9,085 nt of DNA from Bacteroidales bacterium (GTDB lineage: Bacteria; Bacteroidota; Bacteroidia; Bacteroidales; UBA932). Shown in pieces: positions 1 to 6,508 of the stretch. Position 1 is the stretch's first letter, and every line of letters starts with the position of its first letter. Both the position numbers and the translations under genes were made by a program. The notes under the pieces are model-generated. The model saw nothing but the letters and a program-made list of their open reading frames with translations, was not told the origin of the DNA and searched no databases. Location: the NCBI GenBank assembly GCA_017509375.1, contig JAFWPT010000432.1, forward strand, positions 1-9,085, written 5' to 3'.

Positions 1-909
1 AAACGCCGGAGGGTCCACTATCATCATATCGTACCGGCCTTCTTCACACTGACCCAGGTATTCGATGGCATCGCAGCATAGGGAGCGGTGTTCGCCTGCA
101 AATGCATTCAAGCTGACATTCCTGTCCACCAAAGCCATAGCCTTGGCGGAAGAGTCCACGCTGTCTACGGAAAGGGCGCCTCCCCTTAAAGCATACAGAC
201 TGAATCCTCCGGTATAGCAGAAAAGGTTGAGTACCCGTTTCCCGCAGGCATACTTCCCCACTATTGCCCGGTTGTCACGCTGGTCCAGGAAGAAACCGGT
301 CTTTTGTCCTTCCACCCAGTTGACAATGAAGCGGCAACCGTTCTCGCTGACTATCCTCTCCCCTTCTTCGAAGCCGGGAGCTTTGTAAATGTACCCGTCC
401 ACCAGATCGAGCCCGGCTTTGAACGGAGCAGTGCCGGAACTCTTGTCATATACCGCTTTCAGTCTGTCGCCGAAAACCAGCCTTAACGCCTCGCAGATAC
501 GGTTTTTGGCGCGGAACATTCCGGCACTGTGGGCTTGCATCACGCATACCCCGTCGTACCAGTCGATTATAAGCCCGGGAAGGCCATCCCCTTCACCGTG
601 TATCAGCCGGAAGCAATTGGTGTCTGCCGAGGGCAAGCCTATCGCTTTTCTGGCTTTTAGTGCATCAGAGATTGCATCTGCCCAGAAAGATGGAGACTGA
701 GGGTCTCCGGAAAAACTTAAAATCCTTACAGCGATGGAGCCTATCTGATAGTGGCCGCTGGCCAAATAGCGTCCTTCGCTGTCGTGGACGGCCACCAGAT
801 CACCTTCTGCCGGTGCGCCTAGAATCTGGGCTATAGCCCCGGAGAAAACCCAAGGATGGAAACGGCGTATAGACTCGTCTCTACCCCTTTTCAGTATTAT
901 CTTCACCAT
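1..909 (-). CDS. Class I SAM-dependent rRNA methyltransferase, RlmI-like (C-terminus beyond window)
   Basis: Reading the minus strand from the ATG at 909-907 gives 303 codons open to the window edge; family members are usually near 390-400 residues, so about the last quarter is missing. The first ~70 residues, with HPWVFSGAI at 18-26, look like the N-terminal PUA RNA-binding domain. The conserved TGFFLDQRDNR follows at 204-214, then the Rossmann SAM-binding loop LNLFCYTGGFSLYA at 227-240 and an acidic residue D252 that likely contacts the SAM ribose. The visible part ends in DPPAF (299-303), the motif IV region at the active site. E. coli RlmI makes m5C at 23S rRNA position 1962; whether this homologue targets the same base is inference. 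The start matches the family N-terminus even though it lies 29 bases inside the preceding exonuclease gene, so translation is probably coupled. A purine-rich AAGAAGAAAGAA stretch lies just upstream of the start. Confidence 0.93.
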   Translation of the reverse strand, partial: MVKIILKRGRDESIRRFHPWVFSGAIAQILGAPAEGDLVAVHDSEGRYLASGHYQIGSIAVRILSFSGDPQSPSFWADAISDALKARKAIGLPSADTNCFRLIHGEGDGLPGLIIDWYDGVCVMQAHSAGMFRAKNRICEALRLVFGDRLKAVYDKSSGTAPFKAGLDLVDGYIYKAPGFEEGERIVSENGCRFIVNWVEGQKTGFFLDQRDNRAIVGKYACGKRVLNLFCYTGGFSLYALRGGALSVDSVDSSAKAMALVDRNVSLNAFAGEHRSLCCDAIEYLGQCEEGRYDMMIVDPPAF

Positions 910-1645
910 TGTCCGATTCTTTCTTCTTGCGGCGGTGCCGCTTGCGTTTAGATGTGCCGGCGCGCAGTTTTTCAGCCGCAATATTGGCTTCTTTATGCTC
1001 TACCGCGGCTTCGTGAGCCAGGCGGTCTTGAGGCGGCAATATTTCTTCCGGGCTTAGAGGATGTTTCTCGCTTTCCAGCAGTTTCAAATACATTTCACGG
1101 CATACCCATGCGTCAGTGGCCGCATAATTACACTGCGAAGGGCTCAATTCAGGCGTTTCCCAGTTGGACAACTGCTGCGCTTTTGATATCCTGCAGCCCA
1201 GTATATTGGCCGCCAGCTTTTTAACGCTCTTATCCCTGATCCCCCACTCCCAGGCAATCTTCTGAAGGTCCACAAAACCGTCGGGAGTAAAAGGATGAAG
1301 TCTCTGAAGGCCCCGGACATCGTCCATTACTGCCGCCCCAACCTTTATTATCGACTTGCTCGACAGTATGCTGCACAAGCCGCGCCTCATGCCGATTTCC
1401 CCGACCCGGAACAGATATGCCCTGCGGGGCCCTGAGAGCTGCAGAAGCGCTACGCCGTGGTTGTGCTGGCCGGGAGAAAAGACCGGACGGCTCTCAGTAT
1501 CAAAGCCGAGAACCTTCTGCCTCCGGAGATAAAATATGGCGCGTTCGAACTCAAGCCCGGGCTTGTCTATTACGATAATCTCCCCGGGGAATGTGCCGAG
1601 AGGCATTTTCTCTATTTCCGATGGCTCTATACTAATCTTGAACAT
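881..1645 (-). CDS. DEDDy-type 3'-5' exonuclease (RNase D-like) with basic C-terminal tail
   Basis: This 254-residue protein carries the DEDDy exonuclease signature. Exo I is GFDTES with D49 and E51, Exo II is KVGAAVMDDV with D109 as the likely metal ligand, and Exo III is YAATD with Y174 and D178. The stretch DKSVKKLAANILG (138-150) is typical of the RNase D/WRN exonuclease fold. These enzymes remove nucleotides from 3' ends of RNA or DNA using two metal ions. There is no HRDC domain as in full-length RNase D. Instead, residues ~232-243 are a dense Lys/Arg cluster (KRKRHRRKKK) followed by an acidic end, which suggests nucleic-acid binding. The start overlaps the lipoprotein gene by 14 bases and the end overlaps the rRNA methyltransferase by 29, indicating one transcript. 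A role in rRNA or tRNA 3' processing is inferred from the neighbour; a DNA substrate is not excluded. Confidence 0.92.
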   Translation of the reverse strand: MFKISIEPSEIEKMPLGTFPGEIIVIDKPGLEFERAIFYLRRQKVLGFDTESRPVFSPGQHNHGVALLQLSGPRRAYLFRVGEIGMRRGLCSILSSKSIIKVGAAVMDDVRGLQRLHPFTPDGFVDLQKIAWEWGIRDKSVKKLAANILGCRISKAQQLSNWETPELSPSQCNYAATDAWVCREMYLKLLESEKHPLSPEEILPPQDRLAHEAAVEHKEANIAAEKLRAGTSKRKRHRRKKKESDNGEDNTEKG

Positions 1646-2738
1646 TCTCTACAGGGATCAGCAGGTATTCCGTTCCATCCTCGACCGGACGGGCTTTTAC
1701 AGTAAAACCGAGGGACTGAGGCTGGGCAATTCTATGGGTAAAAAGGCTGCGTTCGCGAAGCAGTTCATAGCATCTGGACATTGTAAGCTGTGATGCCGCA
1801 AAGACATTGAAATCTGGCGCAAGAAGCTTGCCGTAACGCAGATACTCCTCGCGGCTGAAATCCCGCATCGCCTTCACCTCTTCTTCGACGGAATTGAGGT
1901 TTACCCTCCAATCATCAATAAGCAACGCGTCCAGAGGCTCTTCCCCGCCTGCGGAAAGGTAGGATTCAAGAAAGCCGGCAAGCACTTTTCCGGAAGGTGT
2001 CGCAGCTACGAATGAATGTGCGCCAACTACTTTATGTTCAGTGAGTTTGGCATTAAAGACGGTCTGGTAGATACCGCTTGCCAAGTATAGGCTGTCACAT
2101 ATAATACCGCAGTTGAAGTACTTCTTTTCCATGCCGAGAGCGGCATCGAACAACAGGTCCTGTGGTGAAATGACCGGGACACTGCAGGCGCAAAGAGTGA
2201 AAAGGGTATCGATGTCGAATTTGCCGTAACTCTGGAACCACGGGTCGGCCAGGATTATCATCTTTGCCGGTACCTTCTCGAGATTGCCGTCCAGGTCGTA
2301 TATACTGGCATTGCACTTTGGAGACAACGCGGAAAGGGTGAAACGAACCGAAAGTTCCCTTAAGGCATCATATCCGTTTTGTTCCCCGAAAGAGCCATAG
2401 GGAGTAAAAATCTTGTCGCTTATGCTGGCAAAACGTTCTCCGGCAAAATCCTTGAGACCGTCACTCCAGTAGCGGCCACGGGCATTTTCGTAAATGTCAC
2501 ATTCAAGAAAACTGTTGCTGATGAGCGCACACGAAGAAGAATCACCTACGATGTAGATATCACCTGAAGAAGCCGGCTTGCCGTTGGATGCCAGAAGTAT
2601 ATGCTCGGGAGCAGAATAATCGGCGGCAATACTCTTGACCAGGGCTATGGTGTCCCGCCCTGAAGTATCGGGGCGCCGACAAGCAGCCAGGGACAGGACG
2701 ATAATAAGAACGGGTATCAGGTACTTTCGCATAAACAT
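1632..2738 (-). CDS. Lipoprotein of unknown function, first gene of the exonuclease/methyltransferase operon
   Basis: I do not recognise this 368-residue protein. Residues 3-19 form a lipoprotein signal peptide (MRKYLIPV..., hydrophobic core, lipobox LAAC) with lipidation at C20. The residues after the cysteine (RRPD) lack the acidic run that sends Bacteroidota lipoproteins to the cell surface, so a periplasm-facing protein is likely. The mature part alternates hydrophobic strands (IYIVGDSS, KMIILADPW, CGIICDSLYL, KVVGAHSFVA, LDALLIDDW) with helices, suggesting an alpha/beta fold, perhaps like periplasmic binding proteins; this is only a guess. It holds eight further cysteines (70, 80, 142, 183, 185, 210, 214, 323), many for an exported protein. 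ATG codons at residues 1 and 3 are both possible starts. A TAnnTTTG box lies 14 bases upstream of the first. Its 3' end overlaps the exonuclease gene, so the lipoprotein and RNA enzymes are probably co-transcribed; the functional link is unknown. Confidence 0.85.
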   Translation of the reverse strand: MFMRKYLIPVLIIVLSLAACRRPDTSGRDTIALVKSIAADYSAPEHILLASNGKPASSGDIYIVGDSSSCALISNSFLECDIYENARGRYWSDGLKDFAGERFASISDKIFTPYGSFGEQNGYDALRELSVRFTLSALSPKCNASIYDLDGNLEKVPAKMIILADPWFQSYGKFDIDTLFTLCACSVPVISPQDLLFDAALGMEKKYFNCGIICDSLYLASGIYQTVFNAKLTEHKVVGAHSFVAATPSGKVLAGFLESYLSAGGEEPLDALLIDDWRVNLNSVEEEVKAMRDFSREEYLRYGKLLAPDFNVFAASQLTMSRCYELLRERSLFTHRIAQPQSLGFTVKARPVEDGTEYLLIPVENVQD

Positions 2739-2752
2739 AACCTATTATCTCA

Positions 2753-2760
2753 CAAATATA
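2753..2760 (-). promoter_or_regulatory. Bacteroidota -7 promoter box for the lipoprotein operon
   Basis: Read on the minus strand this is TATATTTG, an exact match to the Bacteroidota primary-sigma consensus TAnnTTTG. It lies 14 bases before the lipoprotein ATG, giving a short leader. No good TTTG-type -33 element is visible. The box is 11 bases from the oppositely directed box of the CDF gene. Confidence 0.65.
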
Positions 2761-2771
2761 CAAAAAATCCA

Positions 2772-2779
2772 TATCTTTG
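2772..2779 (+). promoter_or_regulatory. Bacteroidota -7 promoter box for the CDF transporter
   Basis: TATCTTTG matches the TAnnTTTG consensus and ends 23 bases before the CDF start codon at 2803. The -33 region of this promoter would fall on the -7 box of the divergent lipoprotein promoter, so the two probably compete for RNA polymerase. The -33 element itself is not recognisable. Confidence 0.65.
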
Positions 2780-2802
2780 CATACCTAAAATGTAGATTGT
2801 TT

Positions 2803-3684
2803 ATGGGGCATCACCATCATCACCATCATGGTACACAAAAAATTACCGCAGATTTAAAAGGTCTATACATCATAACCATCATATTGGTTTCCATGTACGT
2901 AGCATTCGAAGCCTGGATGGGATTCAGATATGACGCGCTTACTCTTGTTTCTGATGCCGGGCATAAGCTGATAGATGTTTTCTCCCTGTTACTCACCCTC
3001 ATAACATTCTGGCTTTCCAAGTCAGCCGCCAGCCGCAACTATACTTTCGGCTTCCGTAAACTGTCAATCATCATTTCACTTTTCAACGCTGTACTAGTGG
3101 TTGCCGTAGCCGGCACGATTATCTGGGAAAGCGTTGAAAGGATACTTGAACCGGGAGAGATGGAACCGGACGGCACCGCTATCAGTATTACAGCTGCGGT
3201 AGGCTTCGTGGTTAACTGCATCGCCTCTTTTCTGCTGAGCATCAAACGTCATCACGATGTTAATACTATGGGGCAGTTTATCCATACCATAACGGACGCG
3301 CTTGTGTACGTCGGCGTGGTTATTTCAGGCTTTATTATAAAGTGGACCGGGCTTGCCATTATTGACCCGCTTATAAGTATACTCATAGCTATTCTGGTTC
3401 TGTTTAACATCTGGAAAGTGCTGAAAGAGAGTTTTCGTTTGAGCGTTGACGGCGTTCCGTCCACAGTCGACCAAGATATGCTTCTGGCCAGAATCAAGGC
3501 TGTCCCCGGTCTCAGGCAAATTGATAATCTACATATCTGGGCGGTAAGCACTATCCAGCCCGTTTTTTCCGCGGTCCTGGTGCTTGACCCTGCCGCTTCG
3601 GCTTCTTCCGTAGTAGCTGAAGTAAGGAGTATTTTGAAGGAATGCGGAATCGAAGACTCTACCCTTGAAACCAGCATACAATGA
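2803..3684 (+). CDS. Cation diffusion facilitator (CzcD/ZitB-like metal/proton antiporter), His-rich N-terminus
   Basis: This 293-residue inner-membrane protein exports divalent metals, probably Zn2+ (alternatively Co2+, Cd2+ or others), in exchange for protons. Six hydrophobic segments lie roughly at 19-40, 44-70, 86-110, 125-146, 160-180 and 184-204. The transport site is visible in segment 2 (DAGHKLID: D51, H54, D58) and segment 5 (HTITD: H161, D165). The cytoplasmic domain (~205-293) has the family hallmark DNLHIWAVST (241-250) and ends in STLETSIQ, where many relatives have His in place of D285. The usual histidine-rich loop between segments 4 and 5 is short (KRHHD). Instead, seven consecutive histidines sit at residues 3-9, probably a metal-binding tail. 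I chose the ATG at 2803 because it follows a promoter box and gives the usual CDF start; the frame stays open further upstream, but that would run across the promoter. An intrinsic terminator follows. Confidence 0.95.
   Translation: MGHHHHHHHGTQKITADLKGLYIITIILVSMYVAFEAWMGFRYDALTLVSDAGHKLIDVFSLLLTLITFWLSKSAASRNYTFGFRKLSIIISLFNAVLVVAVAGTIIWESVERILEPGEMEPDGTAISITAAVGFVVNCIASFLLSIKRHHDVNTMGQFIHTITDALVYVGVVISGFIIKWTGLAIIDPLISILIAILVLFNIWKVLKESFRLSVDGVPSTVDQDMLLARIKAVPGLRQIDNLHIWAVSTIQPVFSAVLVLDPAASASSVVAEVRSILKECGIEDSTLETSIQ
2809..2829 (+). repeat. CAT/CAC codon repeat encoding seven histidines
   Basis: Seven consecutive His codons consist of the 9-base unit CATCACCAT repeated twice plus one more CAT. 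It is in frame at codons 3-9 of the CDF gene. Slippage in multiples of three would change the number of histidines without breaking the frame. Confidence 0.85.
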
Positions 3685-3711
3685 GAATCAGACCGGGCAG
3701 TTACAAAACAG

Positions 3712-3752
3712 AAAGTGGGAGTATGTAAGGCAAGGACTACTCTCACTTTTTT
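3712..3752 (+). terminator. Intrinsic (rho-independent) terminator after the CDF gene
   Basis: A 12-bp stem (3712-3723 AAAGTGGGAGTA pairing with 3738-3749 TACTCTCACTTT, one G-U pair) closes a 14-base loop. It is followed by a run of six T ending at 3752. It begins 28 bases after the CDF stop codon and before the peptidase promoter, so it insulates the two plus-strand units. Confidence 0.85.
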
Positions 3753-3786
3753 CTTCGCCTTTAAATACATTATATGAAATAATGAT

Positions 3787-3794
3787 TATATTTG
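3787..3794 (+). promoter_or_regulatory. Bacteroidota -7 promoter box for the C1 peptidase-pssA unit
   Basis: TATATTTG is an exact TAnnTTTG match, 43 bases before the peptidase ATG and downstream of the CDF terminator. The rest of the 3753-3837 spacer is AT-rich with no clear -33 element. Confidence 0.65.
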
Positions 3795-3795
3795 T

Positions 3796-3808
3796 GAATC
3801 TAGGATTC
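3796..3808. repeat. Short inverted repeat at the predicted transcription start of the C1 peptidase gene
   Basis: GAATC TAG GATTC is a perfect 5-bp inverted repeat with a 3-base spacer. It begins one base after the -7 box, about where transcription should start. It could be a small operator or a 5'-end hairpin; chance is also plausible at this length. Confidence 0.35.
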
Positions 3809-3837
3809 TTTGAAACAAGTTTAGAATAGTTTGTATA

Positions 3838-5028
3838 ATGAAAAAGTTAATGATCACTCTGGCGCTCGGATTTGTCGCCGCAGCAGCTTTCGCACAGCCA
3901 AGGCCTGCAATTCAAATTCCTGAATATGAATTTACTACGGTAAAAGCCAACCCTATAACATCTATAAAGAACCAATTCCGTAGCGGTACTTGTTGGGCCT
4001 ATTCTGCAATTGCTTTCTTTGAGTCAGAGGCAATACGTCTCGGCAAAATTACCGATACGTTGAAATACCCTGATTTCTCCGAGTTTTTCGTGGTCGGCAA
4101 TTCCTACTATGAAAGGGGCATCAAATACGTCCGTCTTGACGGCAATCTTACTTTCGGCGCAGGCTCTGAAGCCGATGACGCCTTGCATATCATCCGCGAT
4201 TATGGTATCGTCCCCAATGCAGCCATGACCGGAATGAATTATGGTACCGAACTGCCCGTCCAGGGGGAATTGGACGCTGTCCTCAAGAGTTTTGTATCCA
4301 CTATTGCAAAGAACCCCAACAAGACTCTCAGCACCGCATGGCAAAGGGCCTACAAGGCGATTATCGACGAGTATCTCGGAAAATGCCCCGAATCTTTCGT
4401 GGTTGACGGCAAGGAGTACACTCCGGCCAGCTACAGGGATGCGATGAAAATCAACCCTGATGATTATGTAACTCTTACCAGTTTCACCCATCATCCTTTC
4501 TATACTAAGTTCGCAATTGAGATCTGTGACAACTGGCGCTGGGATGAAGCCTACAATATTCCTATCGATGAGTTTATGGCTGTTATCGACAATGCATTAA
4601 ACAACGGTTTCACTCTTGCCTGGGGTGCAGATGTCAGCCATCCTGGCTTCAACCGCAACGGCGTTGCCATTTTCCTGGACATGAGTCCGAAGGTGTCTTC
4701 CGGCTCGGATCAGGAGCACTGGGTGGGCAAGGCAGACGGAGCTCCGGCTCCCGTTAAGATTCAGGAAGCTGTGCCTACTCAGGAGTCCCGTCAGAAAGAC
4801 TTCGACAACAAGACTTTGACAGATGATCATGGCATGCAGCTGTACGGTATTGCCAAGGACCAGGATGGAAAGAAGTACTACATGGTAAAGAATTCCTGGG
4901 GGCCTACCGGTAAATACAAAGGCCTCTGGTATGCTACAGAGGCGTTCGTAAAGGGCCAGTCCATCGATGTGATGGTTCACAAAGATGCCGTCCCCAAGGA
5001 TATCAAAGCCAAGCTTGGCATTAAATAG
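3838..5028 (+). CDS. Exported C1 family cysteine peptidase, bleomycin hydrolase/aminopeptidase C-like
   Basis: The 396-residue product begins with a Sec signal peptide (MKKLMITLALGFVAAAAFA, cleavage likely after A19, leaving an N-terminal Gln), so it acts in the periplasm or outside the cell. The papain-type active site is complete: oxyanion-hole Q46 and nucleophile C52 in NQFRSGTCWAYS, H331 in DDHGMQLYG, and N352 in VKNSWG. The 279 residues between Cys and His are about twice the papain spacing and fit the bleomycin hydrolase (C1B) branch, which often acts as an aminopeptidase. Only ~26 residues separate the signal cleavage site from Q46, so there is no inhibitory propeptide. It follows its own promoter box and has no Shine-Dalgarno sequence. 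pssA begins 3 bases after its stop, implying a shared transcript. The substrate is unknown; peptide scavenging or envelope peptide turnover is inference. Confidence 0.93.
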   Translation: MKKLMITLALGFVAAAAFAQPRPAIQIPEYEFTTVKANPITSIKNQFRSGTCWAYSAIAFFESEAIRLGKITDTLKYPDFSEFFVVGNSYYERGIKYVRLDGNLTFGAGSEADDALHIIRDYGIVPNAAMTGMNYGTELPVQGELDAVLKSFVSTIAKNPNKTLSTAWQRAYKAIIDEYLGKCPESFVVDGKEYTPASYRDAMKINPDDYVTLTSFTHHPFYTKFAIEICDNWRWDEAYNIPIDEFMAVIDNALNNGFTLAWGADVSHPGFNRNGVAIFLDMSPKVSSGSDQEHWVGKADGAPAPVKIQEAVPTQESRQKDFDNKTLTDDHGMQLYGIAKDQDGKKYYMVKNSWGPTGKYKGLWYATEAFVKGQSIDVMVHKDAVPKDIKAKLGIK

Positions 5029-5031
5029 TTT

Positions 5032-5748
5032 ATGAAAAAGTATATCCCCGACATGATAACCTCGATGAATCTCCTGTGCGGGATCATCGGGGTTGTTTTT
5101 GCTTTCAAGGGAAGGCCCGACCTTGCCTTTATCCTCATGCTGGCGGCCTCTGTAGCAGATTTCCTGGACGGTCTTGCCGCCCGGGTTCTGGGCGCATACT
5201 CGGATATGGGCAAAGAACTGGATTCGTTGTGCGATCTGGTTTCCTTCGGCGTTTTGCCCGCCGTGATGCTGTACAACTGCTCACGCACCTGTATGTTTGG
5301 AGAAAGCTGGATATGCTGGATTCCGCTTCTGGGGATTGCCCTTGCAAGCGCATTGAGGCTGGCGAAATTCAATACCGACAGCCGTCAGGTCTCCGGTTTT
5401 CTGGGGCTCCCGACTCCTGCCAGCGCTATGATTGCCGGCTCATTATGCTATTATGTAGCTGCCGATCCGGCTTGTTTCCTGGCAGACTGGTGTGCCGGTC
5501 CCGTTTTTATCCCCATGCTCAGCCTGTGCCTGGCGGTCCTTATGATCTGTGAGATTCCCATGTTCTCGCTGAAATTTCACAAGGACGATTCCAAAACGCT
5601 GAAAAACAAAAGGATGGCTTTTGCATTTGTGGTGCTTGCAGCCATCCTCGTAGTAGTTTTCTGCCGTCTGGACTGGTCTTTGGTTATCCTTCTCAGCCTT
5701 ACGGTATATGTGTTGAAGAATATTGTCTATGCTATTTTGAAGGTTTAG
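5032..5748 (+). CDS. pssA: CDP-diacylglycerol--serine O-phosphatidyltransferase
   Basis: This 238-residue integral membrane enzyme joins serine to CDP-diacylglycerol, giving phosphatidylserine, the precursor of phosphatidylethanolamine. The CDP-alcohol phosphotransferase signature DGx2ARx8Gx3Dx3D is exact: D46, G47, A50, R51, G60, D64 and D68, preceded by D43. The N-terminus MKKYIPDMITSMNLLCGIIG and several hydrophobic segments along the protein fit the bacterial PssA type II family, in which a serine substrate is usual. Another CDP-alcohol transferase such as a PGP synthase is less likely because of the length and the N-terminus. It starts 3 bases after the C1 peptidase stop without a Shine-Dalgarno sequence, so it is probably expressed from the peptidase promoter. 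Its last 17 bases overlap the end of the opposite-strand M48 gene. Confidence 0.93.
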   Translation: MKKYIPDMITSMNLLCGIIGVVFAFKGRPDLAFILMLAASVADFLDGLAARVLGAYSDMGKELDSLCDLVSFGVLPAVMLYNCSRTCMFGESWICWIPLLGIALASALRLAKFNTDSRQVSGFLGLPTPASAMIAGSLCYYVAADPACFLADWCAGPVFIPMLSLCLAVLMICEIPMFSLKFHKDDSKTLKNKRMAFAFVVLAAILVVVFCRLDWSLVILLSLTVYVLKNIVYAILKV

Positions 5749-6508
5749 CTTCGTAAGCTTCAGCCGCTTTCTTCATCTTCTCTACGCGCTTTTCCGTCTG
5801 GGGATGAGATGAGAACAAGTGGACGACAATATCGTTGGAACTGCTCCCCGAAAGGGCGAGCAGTTTGTTTAATGCCTTTTCCATGCTATGAGGTCCATAG
5901 CCTTGGTTGATGGCAAACTGGAAACCGTTCTGGTCTGCCTTGTACTCCTGTGCTTGTGAGAATTGGGCGGTAACTAGCGACTCCCCGAGGTCCCCAAGGA
6001 GGGAAGAAATAATGGCGCCGTAAGAACCGGCCGAGCCGACTACGTCACGGGCGGCTGATGCGAGGTAAGCATTCTTCAAGCTCTTCTTGGTGTCTTGATG
6101 GATGACATGACCTAGTTCGTGCCCTATGATGGCAACAAGTTCATCATCATCCATCGCATCCATCAATCCGGAATACACTCTGATGGAGCCGTCTCCGCAA
6201 GCGAATGCATTGATTTCATTGGTTTTGTAAACCTTGTAGTTTATGGGCATCCCGTTTACCTGGTCAACACCCTTGAGCAAATTGGCAAGACGCTTTTGGT
6301 ATGCGTTGCTTGCCAGAGTGTTCTGGGCATCGAGAGAGATTATTGTCTGCTGGCTCAAAGCTACTACTTGCTCGTCAGAAATACTGGCGGCAGTGATTGC
6401 TTTTCCGGCAGCGGAAGCCAGTCCGTTGGGATTCCACTGGATGCTGGATAAAATGGAGCAACTGCAAAGAGAGAGAACTGCAGTGCAAATCAGGATTAAT
6501 CGTTTCAT
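5732..6508 (-). CDS. M48 family zinc metalloprotease, lipoprotein
   Basis: This 258-residue protein has a lipoprotein signal peptide with lipobox LCSC and lipidation expected at C17. No acidic residues follow the cysteine, so it is probably anchored facing the periplasm. The zinc site is HELGH (H130, E131, H134) with the third ligand E188 in QEYKADQNG. The conserved SSHPQTEKRV (233-242) supplies the family's downstream His (H235). The length and lack of TPR repeats put it with the short periplasmic M48 (LoiP/YcaL-type) proteases rather than full BepA. It has no transmembrane segments of the HtpX/Ste24 type. In relatives the role is quality control of outer-membrane assembly. The ATG overlaps the lpxB stop (ATGA), so it is translationally coupled to lipid A synthesis genes. 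It ends convergently inside pssA; no terminator is visible. Confidence 0.93.
   Translation of the reverse strand: MKRLILICTAVLSLCSCSILSSIQWNPNGLASAAGKAITAASISDEQVVALSQQTIISLDAQNTLASNAYQKRLANLLKGVDQVNGMPINYKVYKTNEINAFACGDGSIRVYSGLMDAMDDDELVAIIGHELGHVIHQDTKKSLKNAYLASAARDVVGSAGSYGAIISSLLGDLGESLVTAQFSQAQEYKADQNGFQFAINQGYGPHSMEKALNKLLALSGSSSNDIVVHLFSSHPQTEKRVEKMKKAAEAYEAKPSK

Noticed and set aside
2635..2802. In-frame upstream extension of the CDF transporter (an ATG at 2635 would add 56 residues)
   Set aside because: It would run antisense through the lipoprotein start and across the promoter region. The added residues do not resemble a CDF N-terminus, whereas the ATG at 2803 does.
2809..2829. 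His-tag from a cloning vector (assembly contamination)
   Set aside because: Both flanks are native: a Bacteroidota promoter box upstream and the CDF gene continuing in frame downstream. His-rich N-termini are known in this family.
3252..3770. 172-residue open frame antisense to the CDF gene
   Set aside because: It is a shadow of the CDF coding frame, overlaps the terminator, and shows no recognisable domain.
4024..4494. 156-residue open frame antisense to the C1 peptidase gene
   Set aside because: The opposite strand encodes a complete catalytic protein; the antisense product has no family features or upstream promoter box.
5747..5759. AGCTT-CGT-AAGCT palindrome as a bidirectional terminator between pssA and the M48 gene
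   Set aside because: The stem is only 5 bp, with three A-T pairs and no T run on either side, too weak to call a terminator.
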